This document shows positions 45,701 through 57,413 of a DNA stretch of 64,000 bases, one piece after another; positions within the stretch are counted from its first letter, which is position 1, and the number at the start of each line of letters is the position of its first letter. The notes below the pieces were generated by a model, which worked only from the letters and a program-made list of their open reading frames with translations, ran no database searches and was not told the DNA's origin. Both the position numbers and the translations under genes were made by a program. The stretch comes from Cydia pomonella (Eukaryota; Arthropoda; Insecta; Lepidoptera; Tortricidae), in the NCBI RefSeq assembly GCF_033807575.1, contig NC_084730.1:2091986-2155985 (forward strand). The letters run 5' to 3'.

Positions 45701-48700
45701 GCGACACTCCCAGTAGGCGGCTAGAGACGTTAGTAGCATATCACCTGTGTCCCCTTAGCGATGGCTTCCTCCCAGCACTGCACGGAGGCGGGCAGGTCCC
45801 CGCGGGTCTCCTCCAGCGCGGCGCGACACTCCCAGTAGGCGGCTAGAGACGTTAGTAGCATATCACCTGTGTCCCCTTAGCGATGGCTTCCTCCCAGCAC
45901 TGCACGGAGGCGGGCAGGTCCCCGCGGGTCTCCTCCAGCGCGGCGCGACACTCCCAGTAGGCGGCTAGAGACGTTAGTAGCATATCACCTGTGTCCCCTT
46001 AGCGATGGCTTCCTCCCAGCACTGCACGGAGGCGGGCAGGTCCCCGCGGGTCTCCTCCAGCGCGGCGCGACACTCCCAGTAGGCGGCTAGAGACGTTAGT
46101 AGCATATCACCTGTGTCCCCTTAGCGATGGCTTCCTCCCAGCACTGCACGGAGGCGGGCAGGTCCCCGCGGGTCTCCTCCAGCGCGGCGCGACACTCCCA
46201 GTAGGCGGCTAGAGACGTTAGTAGCATATCACCTGTGTCCCCTTAGCGATGGCTTCCTCCCAGCACTGCACGGAGGCGGGCAGGTCCCCGCGGGTCTCCT
46301 CCAGCGCGGCGCGACACTCCCAGTAGGCGGCTAGAGACGTTAGTAGCATATCACCTGTGTCCCCTTAGCGATGGCTTCCTCCCAGCACTGCACGGAGGCG
46401 GGCAGGTCCCCGCGGGTCTCCTCCAGCGCGGCGCGACACTCCCAGTAGGCGGCTAGGGACGGCGCGTGCGGGAAGCGCGTGCGCACCGCGCGCAGCCAGC
46501 GAGCGCATTGCTCCCAGTCGAAACCCTGGAAGAGAGGTCAATCATTTGATATGTCAGCGGCCGATCGTAGTTCCTGTGTAATGTTTTGACGGTATGACTA
46601 CCGTCAAACTAATAGATAGAAGATAGGATAGGTTATAGGTATTCCACAAAAACGCACGAAGCGTTTTGCTTCAACATTCCTTATGCGAATTGCCAAAGAG
46701 TGGAATGCCCAGCCCGAGTCTGTGTCTCTGCACGAGTACAATCTGGGTCTCATCAAGGCTAGGGTAAATAGCTATCTCATATGTAAGTGTGCTCTACCGT
46801 AGACCGCATCATCACTTACCATCAGGTGAGATCGTGGTCAAACGCTTGCCTAATTGCCTATCCTCCATAAAAAATAAAAAAAAGGTTCGTTAGGTTACTT
46901 CAGATGCGCGAAGGGCAAACTATCCACGCCGACTTAGAGAACGTGACAATGATTTTCACGATAAGCAGACAGATACTAGAATGCAGTTTCAAAATTAATG
47001 ACTGGCGCCTACGGTATTTCCGTTTACGACCTTCAAACCTTCAAGAAAGACAGGCCAAACGGGGGCTATTAATTGGTAAGTATCTTCTAAGTAAGAAGAG
47101 AACAGTTTTTGCAATAACTCATAAGCAGCTGCGGCTGGACTGATGATGTTTGCTATAGTTTTCACTAAAAGTATAAGCTTTTGTTTCCCGATCAAAAAAT
47201 AGTTTTTGGCGACCCATATTCGTTTTGAACTACCTATCCAACGATACCCCACACTATTGGCTCAAAGCAAAAAAAAAAAACATTTTGTATGGAAGGAGGA
47301 AATTTTTTTGTAGTTTTTATTTCACCATGCATGATTTATGTATCCATGCCAAATTGCAGCTTTCTAGCACTAACGATCACGGACCAAAGCCGCGGATAGA
47401 CAGACAGACGGACATGGCGAAACTATATATACAGGCTGGTTAGTGGTTATTATTATCTTCTAGCTTTAAAATGTCAAAAACATGTATCTACCCAGCACTA
47501 AGTACTAAGGGCAGATTATACGATAAAGGGATTTATAGATTTTGGAAGAAATGAACAATTAGCGATAAAAACAATTATTACTCTAGGATCAAAAGCTTCT
47601 TAAAGAACAACCTATAGTCTGTATCTTTAGGTATTTAAAAAAAGGTAAACAAACAATTTGTACATTTTCGGGTAGTTTTAATATTTATTGGTTAACCAAC
47701 CAAATACAAAACCGCCTGGATCTGTCACTGAACGGCCTGACTTTAAACCTACATTATTTCATCATGTAATGTTTTCATCTACCCTCAGCTGCCTTAAGGA
47801 GCCATTTGAGGGTAGATTTTGTTTACCTTTTTTTAAATACCTAAATATACAGAAAAAGCGCTGGTGGCCTAGCGGTAAGAGCGTGCGACTTGCAATCCGG
47901 AGGTCGCGGGTTCGAACCCCGGCTCGTACCAATGAGTTTTTCGGAACTTATGTACGAAATATCATTTGATATTTGCCAGTCGCTTTTCGGTGAAGGAAAA
48001 CATCGTGAGGAAACCGGACTAATGCCAACAAAGCCTAGTTTACCCTCTGGGTTGGAAGGTCAGATGGCAGTCGCTTTCGTAAAAACTAGTGCCTACGCCA
48101 AATCTTGGGATTAGTTGTCAAGCGGACCCCAGGCTCCCATGAGCCGTGGCAAAATGCCGGGACAACGCGAGGAAGAAGAAGAAGAAGAAGAAATACCTAA
48201 ATATACAGACTATAGGTTAAGAGTACTAGGAAAGCCAGCAGGATGAAAGGAAATTCGTATATTTTAAATGTTGCTTTCATTATTGATGTATTTTTTATTT
48301 TATTATTGTGTGTATTTACATCTATACATACTGAGACATAATTAGGTATCGGCATCCTTTTAGCTCTATGTAACGATAATTATAAGTACATGTCTATTTT
48401 AAATTTAGATTGTATTTTAGTTCCCCGATTATTTTTGTTGTTTTCACCTATGAACATTGTTTGTTATTATTTTAATTATTTGTTTGTTGTTTGACATGCC
48501 TAGAATTATTTTTTAAGGATAAATTTTTTTGAATTAGAATTGCTGTGCCCTTGAATGGTCCATGTCACTGTACTAAAATAGTACATTACGATACAAGTGC
48601 GAAAAAAAGGAAATTCGAAACGAGTGGCGATAAATTAAAACACGACCGAAGGGAGTGTTTTAAACCGACACTAGTTGCGAATTACCTATTCGCATATGTA

Positions 48701-51417
48701 TCGTACAACGTTTTACAGTACATATGGCCCTTTAAATGTTCGACACAGTAACGTAATATGCTAATTTTCGCACTAGTGCGGTAAAATACCACCATATGTA
48801 CTGTAAATTATATTGTTTATTTATTTATTTATTTATTGTTTACTAAGAAACAAACGGTTGCATACATATACAATTGAACAGAAATATATGGTAATATTAA
48901 ATTAAACCTACAGTTTCCTTAATTAAAGATACAATAGCTAATTACATTTATAAATACTTTAAACAAACAGATCTGAGTTGTAACTGAGTGTATTTATCCG
49001 GGTACAGTCAAGGTCGCAAAATTACTTTATCAGTAGTAATTTAATTATTTAATGCATTCGCTGTACCATAAAGTAATAATAATAATAAAAAAAGTATGCT
49101 TGTAACACCTTTTATGTAACAACGTGGAAATGCAATACACAATAAACAATACATATAGCCTAATAAATACATCAAAAGGTACGTGACAGCCGCCACAGCC
49201 TCCTGGCCACAGGCTAATAGATGGGACAGTAGCCTTCTGGGGCACGGTCCTCCTTACATGTTAGATTTAATAGTAAATTTATTTTAATCTAATGTTATTT
49301 ATTTAATATCTAATTTTAATTGTAATTGTATTTACTTCCTGTAATAGTATGTTTAAATTTTATTTCATTTTTAAAAACATTGATTATTAATTGTCTGAAA
49401 TATCATCTTCCTCGCGTTGTCCCGGCATTTTGCCACGGCTCATGGAAGCCTGGAGTCCGCTTGGCAACTAATCCCCAGAAATAGCGTAGGCACTAGTTTT
49501 TACGAAAGCGACTACCATCTGACCTTCCAACCTAGAGGGTAAACTAGGCCTTATTGGGGTTAGTCCAGTTTCCTCACGATGTTTTCCTTCACCGAAAAGC
49601 GACTGATAAATATGAAACGATATTTCGTACAAAGTTCCGCAAAACTCTTTGGTACGAGCCGGGGTTTGAACCTGCGACATCTGGATTGCAAGTCACACAC
49701 TCTTACCGCTAGGCCACCAGTGCTTTTCAGGGTTCCGTACCCAAAGGGTCAATCGGGACCCTATTACTAAGACTTCGCTGTCCGTCGGTCCGTCCGTCAC
49801 CAGGCTGTATCTCATGAACCGTGATAGCTAGACAGTTGAAATTTTCACAGTTGATGTATTTCTGTTGCCGCTATAACAACTAATACCAAAAACAGAATAA
49901 AATAAATATTTAAGGGGCCCCATACAACAAACATATTTTTTTTGCCGTTTTTATAAATAATGGTACGGAACCCTTCGTGCGCGAGTCCGACTCGCACTTG
50001 CCCGGTTTTTTAACCTTTTAACGGGCAAACTTCGATTTTATATGGCATAAATGACCACCCTATAAGAATGATTTTAACTTCATTTCAAAATGACAGAGTT
50101 CAATTTTCCGTAAGTTCTTATATTCGTCGTACTCGTTATACTGATCGTTAAAGTGTTAAGTGTCTGAAATAAATGCATTTTAAAATGTATTATTCTTACC
50201 TCACGCAGCAATTCCGTAAGATCATTCAGCGCTCCCAACAACACATCATCCACAGGAGCCTCATCAGAATTCAACGTGGTATCATGATCACTATCATTCA
50301 TACAAACACTATCACTCACATAGCTAACCCGGCCCCTCCACTTAGTGTTATCATCAATAGGTTCATTCATGCAGTCAGTGTACGAATCATTATCACTATC
50401 ATGGTCTAATTCTATATTTTCCTTATTCTCTTCATCAAATTCTTTGGCTTCCGTCTTTAAGAACAGCGGTTTCAATGGCTTTTCAGCTAGATGATGTATC
50501 CCAAAGCACTGTAGATGTTGGTAGGAGTGTATGGATTTTCCTCGGGATTGCAGCCATTTTTGCAATCGGTTACGCATCTCTTCCGGTCTAGGAGTGAATG
50601 ATATGGGTGTTTGGAGGCGGACCCGCTTGCGTTCGCTCTTGATGGCTGATGTTACGGTGTCCTGTTTCACTTTGTCGTCTTCGTTTGTGGTGGTTACGTC
50701 AATTTCGTTCAGTTTTTCATCTGTAAAGAGAATTTTTTTTTAAAGTTCATCAATTTGTCCTTTACTGTCATTTTGGTTGAATTTTTCAAAACATGTTTTG
50801 ATCCTTCAGTATCTCCGACGTTAGTATTAGCATAGGCCTGGAGATTAGTACCTAGAAAACATTACAGTTGTCATATCCAGCGAAAGTCAATTTAAAATCT
50901 TATTTTATTAAATTGAAGAATAAGTCACTTAATACAAAATATATATCCACAACAAGTTTCGTCAACGACCTACCTAGTATCTATATAACAAAAAGCAATA
51001 AACAAATAGAAACCTACCCCCCACTCTGATTTTCACCCGGACCAAAAGTGCCAAAAATACTGGCAGCATTGCCTCGCTGAATGGCCAGTGATATCTGCTG
51101 GACCAGGAAAGAACCAGAGCGAGGGTCGCAGCCCCTTTCTTTCAGCCGACACCCTATGCTCTTGATTATTAAATTGTGTATTTGAATATGCCCGAGTTAC
51201 GAGTTTTCTAGTTAAATTAGGGATAAATATGAGATGGATTATCTTTTTGGGTCAGTGAGGGCCACGTCCCGTGCTGCTACGCTAGTCTCTATGGTTAATA
51301 ATACATTGAAAGTGACATGAAATGAAAAAATTATCTTATTCTTTAACAAAATACAGGTTGGTGTCCCTTTTTAGGGTTCCGTAGTCAACTAGGAACCCTT
51401 ATAGTTTCGCCATGTCC

Positions 51418-51460
<43 letters not shown>

Positions 51461-54400
51461 CGAGGCTTTGCTCCGTGGTCGTTAGTGCTAGAAAGCTGAA
51501 ATTCGGCGTGGATATATAAATCAATAGTGGAAATTCCGCCTGCAATTAAAAGTGCCAGTGGAGATCTACTTACCAACCCCATAGACATTGCCAACGCTTT
51601 TGCTGCTGAATTTCATAAAGCATACTCCCAGGAACCGGATTTCACTGTACATCCTATAGTCGATAAGGTGGCTCGTGTTCAGACCGCACTATGTGACATA
51701 CTTTTCACACCAAAGCAAGTTTTTGATGTTCTGAACACCTTGGATGTCAACTCGGCTGCTGGCCCTGATAGCTTTCCAAGCATTGTATTGAAGCAAGCTG
51801 CTGCTGTGATATCCCCGAAACTGGCAGAAGTTATGAATTGTTCTTTTACCTCTGGTTGTATACCCCGGGATTGGAAACATGCTCTAGTAACCCCAATTTT
51901 CAAGAATGGTGACAAGACCGACCCGTCCAAATTTAGACCAATAAGTCTCACAAGCATTATCTGCAAGTGTATGGAAAAAATTATATGTAAGGAGTTGACA
52001 GGTTTCCTCAATAGGGAAAACTTAATATCAGTGAAGCAGCATGGTTTTGTACAAAAAAGATCTACAGTTACCAATCTCTTAACCTGTGTACATGGTTGGA
52101 CCCAAAGTATGGACCGTAACCTTCCAGTAGATATTCTTTATTTAGACTTTGAACGTGCATTTGACAAGGTTCCTCATCAGAGACTACTTTTGAAATTAGA
52201 TCATTTTGGAATCCGTGGAAAGCTACTAAAATGGATAGAAGGGTACCTGTCAGACAGAACCTTCAGTGTGCGAGTCGGTGACTGCCTGTCTCAACCACTA
52301 AATGTGCTGAGTGGAGTACCTCAGGGATCTGTCTTATCTCCGACTCTGTTTGGAATATTTGTGACTGACTTAATAGCACTAATAGAGTCAGAATCGTGCT
52401 TCTTTGCAGATGATGGAAAGTTCTTCGCTAACCCTCATGTTTCTTCTGGTCAGCTGCAATCTGATTTGGATCGGTTAACGGAGTGGACTTCGCAGTGGAT
52501 ATTAAAATTAAATGTTAACAAATGCGCAGTTCTGCACCTTGGTAAAAAAAACCCTATGGTCCAATACACGATAGGAAGCTCGCCAATTGCAGCGGTGACG
52601 TCTCAAAAGGATCTCGGTGTGACAGTTACAAATAACCTGAAGTGGGGTGAGCACATAAATAATATAGTCAAAAAGGCAAATTCGTTCTTGTATGTTATAA
52701 AACGCTCCTTCCAATGCATATCTGTTGAAGTTTTTATCAAAATTTATAAAACATATGTCCGCCCTTTGCTCGAATATGCTTTCCAAGTATGGAATCCCTA
52801 TTTTGTCAAAGACATTGACCTTTTAGAGAGTGCGCAGCGAAGAGCCACCAAGATTCCATTTAAGCTCAAACGCCTACCTTATGAAGAAAGGCTAAAGGTA
52901 CTGAAGCTGCCCACACTCAAAGCCAGGAGAGCGAGAGGAGACCTTATCGAGTGTTTTAAGATTGTTACCCACTGTTACAACCTCCCCGACATTCACGATA
53001 TAATCAACAAAAGAGCTATCAGCCGCGAGACCCGAGGTCACAGCCTAAGAATTGTTCGCACTCCCACTACTACTAAAGCTGCATATCATTCTTTGTCCAA
53101 CCGTGTCGTGGCGGCTTGGAACCGTTTACCGGATAGTGTTGTAACTGCTCCCTCGGTCAATGTTTTTAAAAACAGATTGGACAAGTGGCTTTTAAACAAT
53201 AAGTTAGACTGATGTTACTTAGTGATGTGATACGACTTTACAAACTTTGAACTGTATAATACAGGACACTGTGTGACATAGGCTCATCAGCTAAATAGCT
53301 GCTCGCCTATAATTATATAATAATAATAATAATAATAAAGCCGACAAAGTCGTACAATAAAATCTAAACAATTATTTTTTTTGAGGGTACCTCCCCTACA
53401 GCGTAAAGTGGGGGTGATTTTTTTTTTGCTTCAACCCTACAGTGTGGGGTATCGTTGGAAAGGTCTTTCAAAACTAATAGGGGTCTTCAACAAACATTTT
53501 TTGATAAAGTGAATATATTCGGAGATAATCGCTCCGAAAGAAAAAAAAATTGTGTCCCCCCCCTCTAACTTTTGAACCATAGGTCCAAAAATTATGGAAA
53601 AAATCGTGGAAGTAGAGCCTTAGAAAGACATTAAATGAAAACTATAGCGGACATGATCAGTTTAGCTGTTTTTGAGTTATCGCAAAAAGTTCCCCCTTCA
53701 TAGTAAAAAGACTTACTTTACCTAATTAGGTACTGATTATGCAAATTTGCCTATTTGTTTAACTCGCGTGAAAGGTACCGTTTCATCCCTTGGTTAACAA
53801 TTTACTATACTTTAAGCTCCAGTTTAGCTTATTGTGACGGAAGAATAACTACGGAACCCTACACTGAGCGTGGCCCGACATGCTCTTGGCCGGTTTTTAA
53901 GTATTTAAATACCTGTGTTAAGGAACACCGCTCTTCATCAGTGACTAAAAGCAAAACTATGACGGCTATAAAGTATAAACTAAACAATTAATAGGTAAGA
54001 ACTATGTAATGACTGGTAGAGAATGCCTCGTGGCATTAAGTCCGCCTTTTGTACTATAAGATTGTTTTTCTTTTGTGCAATAAAGATTAAATAAATAAGT
54101 AAATAAAATAATACTAAACTAAGATGTGAGTAGCAAAGTAACTAATGTAATTTTAAAAGTTCGCGACATTAAATTTGGAGATGTAAAAGGTCCCCAATGT
54201 CAGAGTACCAATACTTATAAGATTTGGAGATGTAAAGTCTCTCAAGTGTCAAAATGAAATGAGTTTGTCAACCTTTGTCTCACACCCTGTATGTGTTTAA
54301 AATCTGTAAACACCAATCTTCGTTAATTTGAATAGAGGGAAGGTTTTCTAAGCAGGACTCGGATTTTATTTTTAAATCCCAATATTTTTAATTATTTTAT

Positions 54401-57400
54401 ACTCTTTACGTAGGACTGGATCATGTTTTTAGGCAACAACTTCTCATTATTAGATAGTCCACATTAAACATTAAATAATAAACCAAAGAACGAAAAGGAA
54501 CGTAATAATACCGGTATTTTTTGTATCAATAATAAACCGGTTCCGAGCCTTGTTTCTAAGACCGTTTTCGACTTTTCGCGTAGCAGCACTAGAGATGGTA
54601 GCTGCCCTCACTAACCCAAAAAGAAAATCCACCCTGTATAGAATTTTTATTAATTTTTAATTGAAAAGACAACTGACATATTGACATACAAGAAAATTAT
54701 TTATTATATTCTCTCACCAATAGATGACCACTTATGGAAGCAGTTCCCCAGCTCCTTCTTGCTGATCCGTTTCAGGTGAACAGCGGAGATGGACCTGCGC
54801 ACCAGGTCCTTTGTTACAGGCTTGGCAATGTTTGGGCCAAATATTGTGTGCCGTTTGCTGGCAATCAAGCTTCCCTGCTTCAGTACCTGGGACAATGGTT
54901 TTGTTAAAAATGTATAAAAATACTTACCTGAATTATTACAATGAAAAACTAGTACTCATTTTTTAATAAAGGCTGAGGGCCAGTTTCATAATGTCCAAGT
55001 AAAGTATTGGATACCTAATTAACAAATAAAATTAACTGCCAGATAAAACTTCCTGCGAAACTTAGCACTATATCTACTAGTTAAAGCTTATTTGTTTACT
55101 AGTAAAAGCCAGAAGTGAAAAAAAATTGTAAAACCAACTGTTCCATATACTCCTCAAATTACGATGATTTTATTCCTTAGATTAGTGGCACGTAGCTTAT
55201 TCAGGACTTTACTTGGACATTGTGAAACAGGCCCTTACTAAAATTCGTTATAAAGACATAAGTGAAAACTAGCCTAAATCTGTAAGTCTGGATTGGTGTG
55301 GATTTTAAGAAATCGTCATTCAAGCCTCATTGCAGATTGTCCTAAAAATCCTGCTTAAGAAAAATATACAAAAAGATGATGTTGTAGGGTAGTTATTTTT
55401 TCTTTAGTATCACATTTAAGTGTTAAATAATAGTTAAATAGCCCTGAATTTTTTTAAGTTTACCTCTATAGTGCAAAGTAGGTTACAGGGGCCCTAGTAA
55501 ATGTGATACAAGGAACAGGAGTGTACAATTTATACTATCTTCTACTAAAATCTGAAATAGATTGAAAACATCTAAAGAAAAGGAATCTGTAGCTAAGTCA
55601 TGCAAAATCTGCACATACTCTTACACAGTAAGGGTGACCAGATGTCCCGTACTTTAGGGTAGTCCCGTATTTCGAGCGCGAACTCTTCATTGTCCCATAA
55701 TTTGGCGAAACCAATATGGGACAGTACATTGTCCCATTTATGATTCAATGGCATTTAATGATAAAAATACATATTGAAACCATTTTTTTTTTTCACGCAC
55801 ACAGGGTGAATGCCACACTATCCAATTTAATATTGATTTTTAAAGTCCTACATTAATAGGGTTGTCAGTCCGGGTTTCCCCCGGATTTGTCCTAGTTTAG
55901 AGGGCATCCCAGGAGCGTCCAGGGAGGGGGGGGGCTTCATTTGTAGTCCGGGTTTAAAAATAATAAAAGTCTTAGGTCGCCCGCACCACATGCACAACCT
56001 GTTTAAAAACCTGTAGAAATGTCCTGGTTCTTAACTCTAAAATTTGTTGTTGGTTGCCATCTTTAAAACCTGGTTTCCAAATTTTAGAGATGGCAACCCT
56101 ATACATTAAGAAATTTTGCAATTGTATGTATTTAATTGATTATGCCCAATTTTAGTAGCAAAACAAAGAACTTTGATTTTTAATAAAAAAAAAACTGCCT
56201 GTCCCATATTTAACCTCAAATCCCGATTTTTTAATGCAGTTTTCCCGTAAAACCCTGAAATCAGATCTAGTCACCCTATACACAGTGTACAATCTGTAGA
56301 CTTTCTTTCACACCTAAGTTGTGAATGGATATTTCTGAAGAAACAATAAGTAAATAAAATAACTTACCTTTTGTAAAAATATAGGATCTCTTTGAAGTCT
56401 ATCAGCATCACTTAATTCAGCCTTTTGAACTGTTTTAGGCTTGTAGAGGCGATCAAACACAGATTCTCTATTCTTAGTCACACTGAGTGGTCGCATTGGT
56501 ATCATACTCTTTCTAGAACACTCCATAGCTTTGTCAGATATTTTGGATTGGTTTAAGGGTGCCATACTTTTTCTGGCAGTAAGATTCGGTTTTTCAAATG
56601 GCTGATTCATTCGCAGCATACTTTTTCTAGTAATTTCTTTTGATTTCTCAGGAGTTTTAGACTGATTTTCTGACAATTTCAATTGGTTGGCCATCTTGAT
56701 AGGGGCCAAAGTTTTTCTTCCAACATTTGGAACATTTTTAACTCCATTAACAGGCAGTTTTAAAGAATTGGCAATAATTTTATTACTGTTGACAAAATCC
56801 TTTTTTACAGTATTTTTAAGATGAACCATACTTTTATCCACCATTTTCAAGTCATTCTTAACTTCAGTTACTTTCGGAGGATTGATACTATTCATAACTG
56901 GCTTAATTTCTGCAGTAGGTTTCTTTAGTGGCATCGGAGCGGTAAGGGGTCTTTTGTCGTTAATGCTAAAATTCTTCTTGACCTCTCTAATTGTGCTGGA
57001 GCTTTTAAGATTGCTCTTTGGCAGGTCATTTTTGGGTTTAACGGTAGTATTTAGTGTTTTATTAGCTAGGGAAGCGTTCGATGGTGCCTTAGAAAAACTT
57101 TGTGACTCATTTTTATTGTATTTCTTGAGGTTCAACTCCCGTAACTGAAAGTACGATTTAGGTAATAATCATAATTTTTCAATTACTCAATTATTCAGTA
57201 GATTACTTTAGTAAATCACATACAAATTTTACAAGAATATAAAGACGCCAATTAGAATTCAAATACCTAGATTAAAAACAAATAATATGTGTCTTATATA
57301 CAAAATAATGTGTCTTATTATTATAAAAAGTGGAATACCTTATCGATTCTCGCTTTTTCTCTAGCGATGCGCTCTTGACGAGCCTTATTCAAACGTTCTT

Positions 57401-57413
57401 CCACAGATTCCAT
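42758..57413 (-). CDS. CKAP2-like: CKAP2/CKAP2L-like mitotic microtubule-associated protein, seven exons
   Basis: Exons (minus strand): 57413-57339, 57144-56368, 54886-54718, 50720-50200, 46525-46355, 43745-43582, 42974-42758. Every junction is GT-AG and in phase; total 2094 nt, 697 aa plus stop. The start is an ATG in AACCATGG. Exon 1-2 gives an N-terminal module (ERIAREKARIDK, LKKYNKNE). Exon 2 is a long Lys/Ser-rich disordered region with repeated RKSM(L/A/I) motifs. Exon 4 has RPEEMRNRLQKWLQSRGK, matching the 'RRKQLEEWxxxKGK' block of vertebrate CKAP2/CKAP2L, then an acidic stretch. Exons 5-6 give the helical C-terminal domain (YWECRAALEETRGDLP, WEEAIAKGTQ). Exon 7 has TPVRRSARL, the family's signature, and a hydrophobic terminus. 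CKAP2 proteins bind and stabilise spindle microtubules. Orthology is inferred from motif order. Confidence 0.85.
43001..43285 (-). mobile_element. SINE with a different tRNA-like head (GCGGTGATGGCGGAGTGG)
   Basis: The minus-strand head GCGGTGATGGCGGAGTGGAT, B-box GGGTTCAAATCC, the shared TATCATTTGATATTTACC body, and the 3' CCCAATCCGCATTGGGCTAG and CAGCAGTGGGACGTATATAG part. It lies in intron 6 of the CKAP2-like gene. Confidence 0.8.
43441..43551. repeat. Hairpin MITE (AGCCGGGTCCACACAGAGCG)
   Basis: Arms of about 37 bp mirrored with one or two mismatches (AGCCGGGTCCACACAGAGCG... / ...CGCTCTGTGTGGACCCGGCT). In intron 6. Confidence 0.85.
43813..46374 (-). repeat. 122-bp minisatellite derived from CKAP2-like exon 5 and its donor, 21 units
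   Basis: Units start (plus strand) CTTCCTCCCAGCACTGCACG at 43813, 43935, 44057 and every 122 bp up to 46253; the exon itself supplies a 22nd start at 46375. Each unit holds the last 98 nt of exon 5 plus a 24-nt donor-side segment (GTGATATGCTACTAACGTCT, then CTAG) on the coding strand. Internal units look identical. The array nearly fills intron 5 (46354-43746). 122 is not a multiple of 3, and read-through from exon 5 meets a stop (TAC TAA), so it must be removed by splicing. The leftmost unit has lost the normal donor. Confidence 0.95.
46656..46802 (+). pseudogene. Non-LTR RT C-terminal tail in intron 4
   Basis: TKRFASTFLMRIAKEWNAQP...YNLGLIKARVNSYL then stop, the 'RFxxSFFxRTAxxWNxLP ... FKxRVxxYL' terminus of jockey/CR1-type LINEs, followed by CTTACCATCAGGTGA and an A-rich tail (46865-46885). 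Antisense to the host gene. Confidence 0.65.
47612..48217. mobile_element. TIR MITE split by a SINE
   Basis: CTATAGTCTGTATCTTTAGG at the left and CCTAAATATACAGACTATAG at the right belong to the element seen whole at 40106-40350. The SINE at 47858-48190 interrupts its right arm. Confidence 0.8.
47858..48190 (+). mobile_element. Full tRNA-headed SINE with 19-bp target duplication
   Basis: Head GCGCTGGTGGCCTAGCGGTA, B-box GGGTTCGAACCCC, full body and a (GAA)n tail. AAATACCTAAATATACAGA occurs just before (47835-47853) and just after (48191-48209) it, a LINE-type target site duplication. Confidence 0.9.
48575..48800. repeat. Dispersed MITE-like repeat (TAGTACATTACGATACAAGTGC)
   Basis: TTCGAAACGAGTGGCGATAA, ACACGACCGAAGGGAGTGTT and a CGCACTAGTGCG palindrome near the right end. 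Related to 19310-19465. In intron 4; 48800-49400 is otherwise unassigned AT-rich DNA. Confidence 0.4.
49407..49727 (-). mobile_element. tRNA-headed SINE (GCGCTGGTGGCC family)
   Basis: Minus-strand copy with head AGCACTGGTGGCCTAGCGGT, body and the CCTCGCGTTGTCCCGG 3' end. It directly abuts the element at 49728. Confidence 0.8.
49728..50012 (+). mobile_element. AGGGTTCCGTACC...CACTTGCCCGG dispersed element
   Basis: Compact 285-bp version: AGGGTTCCGTACCCAAAGGG, CTGTTGCCGCTATAACAAC, GTACGGAACCCTTCGTGCGC, GTCCGACTCGCACTTGCCCG. In intron 4 of the CKAP2-like gene. Confidence 0.8.
51371..51525 (+). mobile_element. AGGGTTCCGTAGTC element fragment with (GTCT)n
   Basis: TTAGGGTTCCGTAGTCAACT, an expanded GTCTGTCT microsatellite (51415-51460) and GTGGTCGTTAGTGCTAGAAAG. 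A related fragment in reverse sense lies at 47320-47425. It ends where the LINE begins. Confidence 0.65.
51527..53340 (+). pseudogene. 5'-truncated jockey/CR1-like LINE with a 561-codon RT ORF
   Basis: An open frame to TGA at 53210-53212 without a credible ATG, directly following another repeat, so the endonuclease domain is missing. RT motifs are in order: NSAAGPDSFPSIVLK, FKNGDKTDPSKFRPISLTSI, EKIICKEL, KQHGFVQKRST, YLDFERAFDKVPH, GVPQGSVLSPTLFGIF, the catalytic FFADDGKFF, and DLGVTVTNNLKW. The post-RT tail ends WNRLPDSVV...FKNRLDKWL. The ORF is undamaged, so the copy is young. The 3' end is an (ATA/TAA)n run (53313-53338) rather than poly(A), as in CR1/L2-type elements. It lies antisense in intron 3 of the CKAP2-like gene. 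Confidence 0.85.
53383..53900 (+). repeat. Dispersed repeat, AGGGTACC...GCTCTTGGCCG family, copy 2
   Basis: Long match to 735-1195, here with the fuller end GACATGCTCTTGGCCGGTTT and about 60 bp of extra AT-rich sequence inside. In intron 3. Confidence 0.75.
54008..54110 (+). mobile_element. LINE 3' tail (TGACTGGTAGAGAATGCC)
   Basis: Matches 30455-30560, ending GTGCAATAAAGATTAAATAA and an A-rich tail. Confidence 0.65.
55630..56278. mobile_element. hAT-type MITE with perfect 8-bp target duplication, containing another
   Basis: AAGGGTGACCAGAT at the left is mirrored by ATCTAGTCACCCTA at the right. TACACAGT flanks both ends (55622-55629, 56279-56286). It encloses the hAT-type MITE at 55857-56101. 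In intron 2 of the CKAP2-like gene. Confidence 0.85.
55857..56101. mobile_element. 245-bp hAT-type MITE, nested, 8-bp target duplication
   Basis: TAGGGTTGTCAGTCCGGG at the left and GAGATGGCAACCCTA at the right form TIRs. TACATTAA is found at both flanks (55849-55856 and 56102-56109). Being inside the element above, it inserted later. Confidence 0.85.

Noticed and set aside
46366..46384. Alternative gene model using GC|GTAAGAG in the leftmost array unit as exon 5 donor
   Set aside because: Joining there to exon 6 gives an immediate frameshift and stop (ACT CTG TAG), whereas ACACAG|GTGATATG after the true exon stays in frame.
43813..46470. CRISPR-like regular array
   Set aside because: Units are contiguous 122-bp copies of a coding exon, with no unique spacers; the genome is eukaryotic.
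47858..47935. tRNA gene at the head of the GCGCTGGTGGCC repeats (also 4288, 34383, 43285, 49727, 61008)
   Set aside because: Each tRNA-like head continues into the same conserved body and tail, some with target duplications. They are SINEs, not tRNA genes.
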